DNA of 64,000 nucleotides from the NCBI GenBank assembly GCA_039000515.1, contig JBCFYV010000001.1, forward strand, positions 52,086,092-52,150,091, given 5' to 3'. Below the pieces are notes generated by a model. It made no database searches and had not been told where the DNA came from. It saw only the letters and a program-made list of their open reading frames with translations. Source of the DNA: Timema cristinae (taxonomy: Eukaryota; Arthropoda; Insecta; Phasmatodea; Timematidae). Below are positions 35,381 through 47,722 of this stretch, piece by piece (the first letter of the stretch is position 1; every line of letters begins with the position of its first letter). The translations under genes and the position numbers were made by a program.

Positions 35381-38300
35381 CGAGACTCGGAAAACATCTC
35401 ACTGGGCTACAAGCAACTGGAACTTTCTCCGTGAACTATCAGCAACTGGAGTCTTCTTTAGGAACTAGCAGCACTAGGTACCATTTCTCTGGGCAATCAG
35501 CACTAAGTACCATTTATCTGGGCAATCAGCACTAAGTACCATTTATCTGGGCAATCAGCACTAGTACCATCTCCCTGGGTAATCAGCACTAGTACCATCT
35601 CCCTGGGCAATCAGCACTAAATACAATCTCCCTAGGCAATCAGCACTAAGTACCATTTCTCTGGGCAATCAGCACTAAGTACCATCTCTCTGGGCAATCA
35701 GCACTAAGTACCATTTCTCTGGGCAATCAGCACTAAGTACCATCTCCCTGGGCAATCAGCACTAAGTACCATCTCCCTGGGTAATCAGCACTAAGTACCA
35801 TCTCCTTGGGTAATCAGCACTAGGTACCATCTCCCTGGCCAATCAACACTAGGTACCATCTCCCTGGGCAATCAGCACTAAGTACCATCTCCCTGGCTAA
35901 TCAGCACTAAGTACCATCTCCCTGGCCAATCAACACTAGGTACCATCTCCCTGGGTAATTAGAACTAGGTACCATATCCCTGGCCAATCAGCACTAGGTA
36001 CCATCTCCCTGGGTAATCAGCACTAGGTACCATCTCCCTGGGTAATCAGCACTAGGTACCATCTCCCTGGGCAATCAGCACTAAGTACCATATCCCTGGC
36101 TAATCAGCACTAAGTACCATTTCTCTGGGCAATCAGCACTAGGTACCATATCCCTGGGTAATCAGCACTAAGTACCATCTCCCTGGGCAATCAGCGCTAG
36201 GTACCATCTCCCTGGGTAATTAGAACTAGGTACCATATCCCTGGCTAATCAGCACTAAGTACCATCTCCCTGGGTAATCAGCACTAGATACCATCTCCCT
36301 GGCTAATCAGCACTAAGTACCATCTCCCTGGGTAATTAGCACTAGGTACCATCTCCCTGGGTAATCAGCACTATGGACCATTTCCCTGGGCAATCAGCAC
36401 TAAGTACCATCTCCCTGGGTAATCAGCACTAGGTACCATCTCCCTGGGTAATCAGCACTAGGTACCATCTCCCTGGGTAATCAGCACTAGGTACCATCTC
36501 CCTGGGTAGTCAGCACTAGGTACCATCTCCCTGGGTAATCAGCACTAGGTACCATCTCCCTGGCTAATCAGCACTAAGTACCATCTCCCTGGGTAATCAG
36601 CACTAGGTACCATCTCCCTGGCTAATCAGCACTAGGTACCATCTCCCTGGGTAATTAGCACTAGGTACCATCTCCCTGGGTAATCAGCACTAGGTACCAT
36701 CTCCCTGGGTAATCAGCACTAGGTACCATCTCCCTGGCCAATCAACACTAGGTACCATCTCCCTGGCTAATCAGCACTAAGTACCATCTCCCTGGGTAAT
36801 CAGCACTAGGTACCATCTCCCTGGCCAATCAACACTAGGTACCATCTCCCTGGGTAATCAGCACTAAATACCATCTCCCTGGGTAATCAACAGTAGGTAC
36901 CATCTCCCTGGCCAATCAACACTAGGTACCATCTCCCTGGGTAATTAGAACTAGGTACCATATCCCTGGCTAATCAGCACTAAGTACCATCTCCCTGGGT
37001 AATCAGCACTAGGTACCATCTCCCTGGCCAATCAACACTAGGTACCATCTCCCTGGGTAGTCAGCACTAGGTACCATCTCCCTGGGTAATCAGCACTAGG
37101 TACCATCTCCCTGGCCAATCAACACTAGGTACCATCTCCCTGGGTAATCAGCACTAGGTACCATCTCCCTGGGTAATCAGCACTAGGTACCATCTCCCTG
37201 GCCAATCAACACTAGGTACCATCTCCCTGGCTAATCAGCACTAAGTACCATCTCCCTGGGTAATCAACACTAGGTACCATCTCCCTGGCCAATCAACACT
37301 AGGTACCATCTCCCTGGGTAATCAGCACTAAGTACCATCTCCCTGGGTAATCAACACTAGGTACCATCTCCCTGGGTAATCAGCACTAGGTACCATATCC
37401 CTGGCCAATCAACACTAGGTACCATCTCCCTGGGTAATCAACACTAGGTACCATCTCCCTGGCCAATCAACACTAGGTACCATCTCCCTGGGTAATTAGA
37501 ACTAGGTACCATATCCCTGGCTAATCAGCACTAAGTACCATCTCCCTGGGTAATCAGCACTAGGTACCATCTCCCTGGCCAATCAACACTAGGTACCATC
37601 TCCCTGGGTAATCAGCACTAGGTACCATCTCCCTGGCCAATCAACACTAGGTACCATCTCCCTGGGTAATCAGCACTAGGTACCATCTCCCTGGCTAATC
37701 AGCACTAAGTACCATCTCCCTGGGTAATCAGCACTAGGTACCATCTCCCTGGGTAATCAGCACTAGGTACCATCTCCCTGGCCAATCAACACTAGGTACC
37801 ATCTCCCTGGGTAATCAGCACTAGGTACCATCTCCCTGGGTAATCAGCACTAGGTACCATCTCCATGGCCAATCAACACTAGGTACCATCTCCCTGGGTA
37901 ATCAGCACTAGGTACCATCTCCCTGGCTAATCAGCACTAAGTACCATCTCCCTGGGTAATCAGGTATAGGTACCATCTCCCTGGGTAATCAGCACTAGGT
38001 ACCATCTCCCTGGCCAATCAACACTAGGTACCATCTCCCTGGGTAATCAGCACTAGGTACCATCTCCCTGGGTAATCAGCACTAGGTACCATCTCCCTGG
38101 CCAATCAACACTAGGTACCATCTCCCTGGCTAATCAGCACTAAGTACCATCTCCCTGGGTAATCAGCACTAGGTACCATCTCCCTGGCCAATCAACACTA
38201 GGTACCATCTCCCTGGGTAATCAGCACTAAGTACCATCTCCCTGGGTAATCAACACTAGGTACCATCTCCCTGGGTAATCAGCACTAGGTACCATCTCCC

Positions 38301-40222
38301 TGGGTAATCAACAGTAGGTACCATCTCCCTGGCCAATCAACACTAGGTACCATCTCCCTGGGTAATTAGAACTAGGTACCATATCCCTGGCTAATCAGCA
38401 CTAAGTACCATCTCCCTGGGTAATCAGCACTAGGTACCATCTCCCTGGCCAATCAACACTAGGTACCATTTCCCTGGGTAATCAGCACTAAGTACCATAT
38501 CCCTGGCCAATCAACACTAGGTACCATCTCCTGGGTAATCAACACTAGGTACCATCTCCCTGGCCAATCAACACTAGGTACCATCTCCCTGGGTAATTAG
38601 AACTAGGTACCATATCCCTGGCTAATCAGCACTAAGTACCATCTCCCTGGGTAATCAGCACTAGGTACCATCTCCCTGGCCAATCAACACTAGGTACCAT
38701 CTCCCTGGGTAATCAGCACTAGGTACCATCTCCCTGGCCAATCAACACTAGGTACCATCTCCCTGGGTAATCAACACTAGGTACCATCTCCATGGCCAAT
38801 CAACACTAGGTACCATCTCCCTGGGTAATCAGCACTAGGTACCATCTCCCTGGCTAATCAGCACTAAGTACCATCTCCCTGGGTAATCAGGTATAGGTAC
38901 CATCTCCCTGGGTAATCAGCACTAGGTACCATCTCCCTGGCCAATCAACACTAGGTACCATCTCCCTGGGCAATCAGCACTAGGTACCATCTACCTGGGT
39001 AATCAGCACTAAGTACCATCTCCCTGGCCAATCAGCACTAGGTACCATCTCCCTGGGCAATCAGCACTAAGTACCATCTCCCTGGGTAATCAGCACTAGG
39101 TACCATATCCCTGGCTAATCAGCACTAAGTACCATCTCCCTGGGTAATCAGCACTAGGTACCATCTCCCTGGCCAATCAACACTAGGTACCATCTCCCTG
39201 GGTAATCAGCACTAGGTACCATCTCCCTGGGTAATCAGCACTAGGTACCATCTCCCTGGGTAATCAGCACTATGGACCATTTCCCTGGGCAATCAGCACT
39301 AAGTACCATCTCCCTGGCTAATCAGCACTAAGTACCATCTCCCTGGGTAATCAGCACTAAGTACCATATCCCTGGCTAATCAGCACTAAGTACCATCTCC
39401 CTGGGTAATCAGCACTAGGTACCATCTCCCTGGGTAATCAGCAATATGGACCATTTCCCTGGGCAATCAGCACTAAGTACCATCTCCCTGGGTAATCAGA
39501 ACTAAGTACCATCTCCCTGGGTAATCAGCACTAGGTACCATCTCCCTGGGTAATTAGAACTAGGTACCATATCCCTGGCTAATCAGCACTAAGTACCATC
39601 TCCCTGGCTAATCAGCACTAAGTACCATCTCCCTGGGTAATCAGCACTAGGTACCATCTCCCTGGCTAATCAGCACTAAGTACCATCTCTCTGGGTAATC
39701 AGCACTAAGTACCATCTCCCTGGCCAATCAGCACTAAGTACCATCTCCCTGGGTAATCAGCACTAGGTACCATATCCCTGGCTAATCAGCACCAAGTACC
39801 ATCTCCCTGGGTAATCAGCACTAGGTACCATCTCCCTGGGTAATCAGCACTATGGACCATTTCCCTCGGCAATCAGCACTAAGTACCATCTCCCTGGGTA
39901 ATCAGCACTAAGTACCATCTCCCTGGGTAATCAGCACTGGGTACCATCTCCCTGGGTAATTAGAACTAGGTACCATATCCCTGGCTAATCAGCACTAAGT
40001 ACCATCTCCCTGGCTAATCAGCACTAAGTACCATCTCCCTGGGTAATCAGCACTAAGTACCATCTCCCTGGGTAATCAGCACTAGGTACCATCTCCCTGG
40101 GTAATTAGAACTAGGTACCATCTCCCTGGCCAATCAGCACTAAGTACCATCTCCCTGGGTAATCAGCACTAGGTACCATCTCCCTGGGTAATTAGAACTA
40201 GGTACCATCTATCTTGGCAATC
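35381..40222. repeat. 29 bp tandem array, about 166 units
   Basis: Consensus unit AATCAGCACTAGGTACCATC then TCCCTGGGT, with a GGTACC or AGTACC core in almost every copy. The two units at 35410 and 35439 are strongly diverged yet exactly 29 bp long, and a worn one precedes them at 35381. Frequent variants: CCAATCAACACTAGG; TAATTAGAACTAGG followed by ATATCCC; GCACTATGGACCATTTCCC. They recur in fixed order, showing higher-order structure. One unit lacks a C at about 38528; otherwise the register is strict. Confidence 0.97.
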
Positions 40223-40386
40223 AATGTGGCTTTGTGCATTATTCATTTTCCAAAAGCTTATTTGGAATCAATAAAAGCGTTTTTATCATTTTAAAATAAA
40301 TATCTTTTTCAATTTTTCTTTAATTTTTTATCCTATGGTGAAATTGTTTCATTGGTGTATTACCTACATAAGTAGGTTGAGACGAG
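40223..40386. other. AT-rich spacer
   Basis: Nothing recognised between the array and the next element. Confidence 0.4.
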
Positions 40387-40766
40387 TTATGAGGGGGGGA
40401 TGTAAAGAAACGAGATTTTAAGCCCGTATTTTTGCAGTATTTATGCCGAAAAAATTGTTTGGAAGAAAAAAATTAAATATTTCATCAGTAAATGAATTTA
40501 GTTTAATTTTCTACACATAGTAATCTCAATAATTTCTGAATAACTGTCATGGGCATCCTTTAATATGAACAGGATTTTTTCTCTTAAAATACTTCTATGT
40601 TCGTGACGAGTATTTATGAACTGCTGAGATAACTGCTTGTTGAAAATTAAACTAGTCATACCTACCTACTCAAGCAATTACATTTATTTTGGCCAAAATA
40701 AATTCTTTGGCATAAAAACTGAAAGAATAAGGACCTTATCTCGAGTTTACTTCCATCTCACATTAA
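40387..40766. mobile_element. TTAA-ended inverted-repeat element (MITE-1), copy 2
   Basis: The right end ATTTATTTTGGCCAAAATAA, TGGCATAAAAACTGAAAGAA and CATTAA mirrors the left end GGGGGGATGTAAAGAAACG and TTTTTGCAGTATTTATGCCG. At 380 bp it is close to copy 1 (396 bp). The left TTAA has become TTAT. Confidence 0.7.
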
Positions 40767-41779
40767 GAACATGAATGATCCTTGCCAGAAAAATAAAATC
40801 CAATCAAGTAATACAATATAAGCAAGATTAATTAATATCGTCTTAGATATTGACATTATCCACCCACAATTGTGTGATATAAGATTAGGGGGTTGAGGTT
40901 AGGTTAGTTAGGTTAGTTTAAGTGAGCTTAGGCTAGTTTAGATGGGTTTGAGCTAGGTTAGTCAAGTTTAGATTTGGTTATTTAAGCTAGGCTAGGTTAA
41001 GTTATTGGACAAAGAAAACCTCAAAATGAGGCATTCCGAATGTTAGTGCATTGCCACGATCCAATTTCAGGCCCCAGATCGAAATAACGCCCCAAAATAT
41101 AATCCGTATTGAAACGTGCCTAGTTCTACAAATAGTATCACAATCCACTGCATTTGGGGAATGTTGACATCCCCAGACTAATATTGACACTATCCAGATC
41201 TCGCACCTTAACCCGTAACATATATATGTGAAGAGCTCTAACGGCTAGCACACACAAGAAAACCTTTTAATTTCTGTTTCCAGGCGACAGGTTTGACTAA
41301 ACGATCATCTTCTCTAGTTAGCCTTGACAATTTTGTGACACGTATCTCTCTCTATATTTAAACCTCAGGTCCAACATATTACATTTGAGAAGTTTCCCCG
41401 AACACATTATCCTTGTTTAGTTACCGTCTTGAAAGGGATCGTCCCGATTGTCACGTAGTCCTAATCGCTGTAAGCCCCTGTCATAGCTCTGCATATGTAA
41501 TCCTCTATACTCGTGTGTTAAGCGGGTAGTATATGCTCGGTTGTGTGCAGCTTCTTTTCGATATAATTTGTTATCATATTTTTTAATAATGATTTGTTAT
41601 GCTATAGAGACTGTTGAATAATAGGATCGGTTGATGGTAATTTTGGCCTTTCATTGCGATTGAAAGCATGGTACTGTATTTATTAACCCCGCAGATATAT
41701 ACTTTAACTTTGGCTGGTTAAGTAAGCCACACTTTCCCTTTTTATGCTTTTTGCATGTTTTTACCCTTATTTGCCCTTT
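40767..41779. other. Intergenic DNA with TTAGG-like patch
   Basis: At 40893-41000 there are GGTTAGGTTAGTTAGGTTAG and looser GGCTAG/GGTTAG repeats, resembling a worn run of the insect telomere motif TTAGG. The rest shows no gene. Confidence 0.45.
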
Positions 41780-42412
41780 TCTACCTTTGTTTTACCTTTT
41801 TACTTAACCTATTTATCCCCTTTTCTTAAAAACAATATTGTCTAGAACTACTTTTTAGCCTCTTTACACCCTTTTAGGTGAAGTACTCAACTTTTCCCGA
41901 GAGAAATATTTTAAGGTAAAAAGGTTAAAAAAAGGGTAAGTAATAATTAAAAAATAGGATTAAAAATTTAAAAATTTCATATTTATTTGGAGTGGTCTTT
42001 TTACCTGCCTGTTGAATTTCAGTTTTCTACCATACAGAGAAGTAGTTGTTTACCATTAGTTTTTGAAATTTTAAGCCCCCCAAACCACTTTTCTCAAATT
42101 CACTCTTAAAAATTTCAAATTTTGAGATAGATTGGGTTATATGGAGTTGTTTATCTACCTGTGCACCTAATTTCAATTTTCTACCTCATCTAAATAGTTT
42201 TTTTTTAAATTATAGGCTCTCCGGTGCTTAAAGTCCCATTTTGAAATTTCCCAGTTTTAGATTATATTTTATTTTTGGTATATGGGGCAATCCCACTATC
42301 TTCGTGCCAAACAAAATGCCAAGTTTCCAGGCGCAGGGGTTGGGGAAATACGTTGATGAGTGAGTCAGTGAGTGAGTCTGGGAATTTTACCTTTTATTAT
42401 ATAGCTAATTAT
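41780..42412 (+). mobile_element. Dispersed repeat with GTGAGTCA 3' motif
   Basis: Two related blocks (around 41990-42070 and 42140-42200: TGCCTGTTGAATTTCAGTTT and TGTGCACCTAATTTCAATTT) precede TTCGTGCCAAACAAAATGCC, GATGAGTGAGTCAGTGAGTG and TTTATTATATAGCTAA. The ending is of the same kind as at 13320-13378. No coding frame seen. Confidence 0.5.
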
Positions 42413-44496
42413 GTAAGTTGATTTTTACCATTATTCTCGTTTCTCATCTTCTCTGGAAGGATATTCTGACACAATCATTTACAATTCACCCTCCCAAGAA
42501 GGTATGGGAGCCTAGAATTCTCGAAACATAAAACCCCAGCCAACATAATTATAGGATGGACCTAGCAACCAGACCATTAAGTCAACACCTAATTGAATGT
42601 ATGAATGTAATAGTGAATGTATTTTACTAAAAAGAATGTATCCTTTAGTTCTATTTCTCTTAAGTTTATAGTTTTTTCCTAATTTGAATTCGAGATTTGG
42701 GATTGAAATAAAGATTAGGTTTATAAATTCGGATTCGATCCAACTCTACGCCTACGCCATCAAGAACCAGAACATTGGCACTAAATAGTTCCTACACACA
42801 AATTATTTTCTCATATACTGCTTATTTATGTTTCACATTAACTGCCTGTCCGGGATTCGAGCACGTCCCTTCTGGCTCAGTGGTTATGGACGAGTGTTTA
42901 TAAAGACTAGGGCCTTCCGGCGATAGCGTGACCACATTAACAGCCCTTTCTCCGTAGCATTAGTATTATTGTGCAACGCCATGTGGCTACTGTGTCCCCA
43001 GTATGTAGGGCGCGACCCACTAATGGCTCGAGAACTCGACTCATCTTCACTTTCTATGACGGATCAACTTCTAAAAATATACCTGCAAGCACTAAATATG
43101 GAAAGGGAATACAAAAACCTTAGATGGGTTATTAATTTGTATACACGCGAGTATATAGATCATTTATTACGGGTCAAAATCAACACCAGCTCAATACACT
43201 TGGTAAAAACTCACCCTTGAAAGAATCAAAATTCAAAAATTTGATCTTATTCCCATTCATTCCCAGTTGTGGCATGAAATGCGTTAACCCCTACAGCAAC
43301 GAAACTTACTGGACTGGCTGCATTCAAAATACCCAAATAAAATATTTTATGGGAATCTAGGCTTCATGCGTTTGTGTACAACTACTACGATTTATTTCTA
43401 TTATACATACAGTTTGGTGTATATATATATGCTTTTATGGATGTTATATACATTTTTATAGCATATGCACATACGTTTATACATATCTTCATTAATTAAT
43501 ATAAATGTACTAATTAATTAATTATGCATTTATAAAGGAAAGAATGGATATAAATATAATAAATATGCAATATAGACAAGGGTGGATCCTGGGTCTGTTG
43601 TTGGGAGGAGGGAATTGGCTTTCGTAAGGCTCCTTAAAGTATAAATCTAATAATTGTGACTAATTAAGATTTGATTTTATATAGTTTTAATAATATTTCT
43701 AGTTAAAAAAAATTAATTACTAATTATTATAATAGTAAAAAGAGGACTTGAGTCCTTTTACACAGAAATATGGCTTACCTTTACTGCTTATATTATGGCC
43801 TATAGCTACATCACCATAATGGAATAAAGCCAGATTGTCACCTTTCAAAGTAAATGGAGATTTCCTTTACCTTTAACTATAACAATCCCACCCTGCTTAA
43901 TTCTATCATATGTACTTTTAAATATTGTCATAGTATAATAAATTTTTCCCCAAATTTACTTGAGGTATTAGTTGTACTTTTTGAACCAACTGATTATATG
44001 AGCACACGAGAATTTATATGAGCGAGACCGAAAGGGCCAACCAGTTTTGCCGGGAAAGATATTTTCACATTTCTCCCAGGGTTCTTTTACATGACACAAT
44101 CGACATGGGACCAACAGCTTTACTTCCCCTCCGAGGGAAGTTGTGCAACGAATTTTTATCGTTCAAAAAAGATACGCCGACCCCGATTTGGTTTGAACCC
44201 ACGAGCATTGGATACTGAAGCGAGCACCCCAAGACCACCGAGATCAACCCTATTTTTATTAAAGCTAGATCTGTCATAAAGGCTGTCTTAATAATTTTTC
44301 TATCACACATTATGAAGACAAGTAAAATGGGCTGTGATTTACAGCAGATACAAAGTGGTCGGTCGAGTGTACAGGCAAAATAATTTATACCTTTTTTTTA
44401 AATATGAATGAATAAAGGGGGTGAACTAAAAACTCAAGATGTTCATATGAAGGGGTAACTAATGAATCAATTTTATTTCGACCAATTTGATTTTAA
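42413..44496. other. AT-rich intergenic DNA
   Basis: On the minus strand at about 42840-42910, GTGCTCGAATCCCGGAC preceded by CATAACCACTGAGCCAG resembles a worn tRNA-like promoter, possibly a SINE remnant. Open frames at 42969-43220 and 44018-44310 show no domain. Confidence 0.4.
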
Positions 44497-44700
44497 TTTT
44501 AGCACCGCTTCTTACTATCTTTTAAGGTTATAATTAGAGGTAGTGTACCTGCATTTGCGTGGATGGAGAATGGAAAACCATTTTGGAAAAGACCACTCAC
44601 AGTATACCCGACCAAGATTCAAGCCTCGATCTCCCCATTATCGGCAGTCTAGTCTACCGTTAGAGTAGTGCGTTAGACCACGCGGCCAGCGAAGCGGGTT
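44497..44700 (-). mobile_element. SINE-A copy
   Basis: In reverse: TTAGCACCGCTTCTTACTAT tail, GCATTTGCGTGGATGGAG, ACCAAGATTCAAGCCTCG (B-box region), CATTATCGGCAGTCTAGTC, GACCACGCGGCCAGCGAAGC head. Confidence 0.85.
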
Positions 44701-44984
44701 TATTTTGATCAAAATTAATCCTTAAGTTTAAGCTATAATCAGGGGCAAATTCACATGCAAGCTTAGTTATAAGAACAAAAAGTTTGTCAAACACAGTGTT
44801 AAAAAGAATAGAGCATAATACATTTTTACTTTAATATATCACAGCGAAAAATCATATATTTTACTTGGTTTCCTACTCGACACCTTTTTTTACTTATAAT
44901 AAAAATTCAAATTTTGTGCCCCTTAAACATGTGGAAGGCTGCTTCAGCCCAGCGCGTCATGCAAAGGCCTTGGCTATATTTTAT

Positions 44985-45150
44985 TTAACAAGGTTGAATT
45001 TAGAGGAAGTGAAACTGCATTTGCGTGGCGGGAGAGTGGAAAACCATTTAGGGCAACCCAACGCACAAGATTCGAACCTCAATCTTCCCATCCTCTGCAG
45101 TCTAGCTCAACACGACTAGCATGTTAGCTCACTACGCCACAGAGACGGGT
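44985..45150 (-). mobile_element. SINE-A copy, tail missing
   Basis: In reverse: TTGAATTTAGAGGAAGTG, GCATTTGCGTGGCGGGAG, AAGATTCGAACCTCAATC, TAGCTCACTACGCCACAGAG head. The head keeps the GTGGCGTAGT motif, closest to the copy at 16503. Confidence 0.82.
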
Positions 45151-47695
45151 CTGGCTATAATAGACATTAAGATAAAATATTTGTATTTGGTTTGAAAGAA
45201 ATGATACAGTTTTACTAGTTAAAAAAAATACAAATTTGGTATCAGGTTCTTTAGACATGAAAGTGAAAGGGTCTTGAGAAATTAAGAATAGTAAAAAAGT
45301 GTAAGATAGATGAAGTGGATGGATTCAAGCAGAAAATCAAACTAGATTTCAAAATATGAAATACTCCAGAAAAAGCGTTTAATTTAAAGCATTTTTAAAT
45401 TATTTATTTCAATGCAGTAGTTACATTATTTGTATTTTTCCAATTGGTTTAAAGTACATAAAGTATTCTTTACAAAGGAAACACACCTTTATATGTTTAT
45501 TTTTTGCAAATTATTAAATCATTTGATGAAAATAGTATTTTTGTAAAACATAAAAAAACAGCATAATATGAACTAAGAGACCCATTTGTAACATATTGAC
45601 AGCTAGAATGGAACATTGTGGTCAAATTGGGGGGAGGGGGGGCCCTTATCAACATTGTAGCTGTAACATTTTTACAAAAGAGCCCTTTTTTTTATAAGTT
45701 GACCAATTTAGTTTGTAGCTGGTCATACAATAAAGTACAAATTATTGAACATTTGTTAATCATATACTTTTGTTGAATCATCTTGCTATTAGTTTTAGTT
45801 ATAAATATATCTAAATCCAGTGACTTAAAAAGAATATAGGTTACAATAACAAGTATATAGATAGTATACTCTGTGAAAATACATATTAGATCAAAAAATA
45901 ACAACTAAGGAATAAATTAAGCATTTGTCAAACAACAAAAGCTTTTAAACTTTGAAAAGTGGGATTAACCACATAATTATTCGTCTCAAAATAAATATTT
46001 TCAACAGTTGAGATTGGGATAGCTTCCAAAACATTAGCAGGTAGTGCAAATTGTGCATTCTTATGCAACCAAAATGATTTAAAATCTATAGGAAGGCTTA
46101 GAAGATTTGTATAATTTCCATTAGCTGTATCCGATAAGTGTTTTTAGGACCAAAGGTGTTCACGAAACATTGATGTATAGCGCAATAAAATTGAATGGAC
46201 ACAAAACACCAGATGTGGCTTATGAATTGTAAAGGAGGTGAAGAAACGCAATTGTGTTAGTTTGATGGCCATGTCCTGCCACTAAAAATAAAGAGTTCAC
46301 TAGCTTTAGAAATAAAATTAACAATATATTTAGACACAAAATATTTTTAAGTCTTTTACTATTGAAGAAACCAGTTTGCTAAAACAAGAATGTTTTAATT
46401 TTCTTGAACAAAATATAGTAGTGACAGGGGGAAGAGAGGGGGATCAACAATGGTGAATTTTTCACCCAAACTTTTTGATCATCATCACTCCCAGTGATTT
46501 GCTCTTCAAAGTAACACTGATTGATATAGCAGTGATAGGTGTTGAGCGATATGCTCACCAGATGGCAGCAGCTGCAACCGTAGCTGATAAAGTATTGGTT
46601 GACAATATGGTGACCCACAGGAGACAGCCAGTAGAGGTTTTGTGTCCTTTGCTCTTATGTTTCAACTAAGATTATTTACTAAAGAGCTGCTACTTAAATA
46701 CTTTGTTGCGATAACCCTGTCTCCCTAAACAGACTTTTCAATATAATAACACCACGTTGGATTTTAATCAAATTTACTTTACTAAACAGTTTTTAAAAAA
46801 TATTATATACTATTATTTATCAAAGTTAGTCTTTACTATGTTGATTCTCAACATAAATTTATTTAATTTAACAAAATTAATAAATCTAATATTTAAAGTT
46901 TAGTAATCCCTTGAGATTGGAGAGTTGCCAGACGTGATGTGTTTAAGTCAAGATATGAACACCTAAGACTACAGTCACACATACAATGGATTTTAAAATG
47001 AATTGTCCAATATACCAGTAAGAGAAATATCTGTTTTACAAGTATAGTAAACAGCGACTGGAATAAAATATTGATCCAGCAACAAACTGTGACCATGACA
47101 AAATATCGGTCTGGCAAGACACTGTGACTGTGAGTCACTGTGAATAATCAATGGGATTTTAAGATGAGAGTCAAGGTTATCATTGATATAGAAAAATCAT
47201 AGTTTTTCCCATCCCTACAATATAATCAAATTCTTGTTCACCATGACAAAAGATATACGATTGGCTTTCCACTGATTAGAGATGTAAAATAGTTCCAATA
47301 ATTAAAAGAAAAATTACCTCCAGTACTAATATACTTTTGTCTTTTTTTAAATCAAACTCAACTTTACTAAATCATGTTAAAAGTAATTTACTATAACTCA
47401 ACCTCACCTCAAAAGTAATTATAGTTTTCTAATTGTATTTATGCATGAAGTAGACAAAATATCAGTGCCTATGTAACATGAAGAGTAAAGTACAAAACAC
47501 CAGAAGAGTAGCCTAAAGTTACAACTATTCGGATGCAACTAATATGTATTTGGTCTTACACATGTATCTTGGACATCGTACATTAATTATTGCAATCATA
47601 ACTTAACAAAAGTAATTTTAAATACTGTTACCAAACAAAAGGATTGTATACTTAACAGTACAAATGTAACAATTGTTATGAAATCCTTCCATACA
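45151..47695. other. AT-rich intergenic DNA downstream of ATP synthase gamma
   Basis: Open frames here are short and without domains. An extended 3' untranslated region of the gene at 47723 could reach into it, but a polyadenylation signal already lies at 47696-47701. Confidence 0.4.
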
Positions 47696-47701
47696 TTTAT
47701 T
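47696..47701 (-). promoter_or_regulatory. Candidate polyadenylation signal AATAAA
   Basis: AATAAA on the minus strand begins 21 bases past the stop codon of the ATP synthase gamma gene, so the 3' untranslated region could be very short. Later signals are not excluded. Confidence 0.5.
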
Positions 47702-47722
47702 CCTAGCAGACTTGACATAAGT

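Noticed and set aside
35381..40222. CRISPR-like array of short repeats
   Set aside because: Units are contiguous with no unique spacers, and the setting is eukaryotic.
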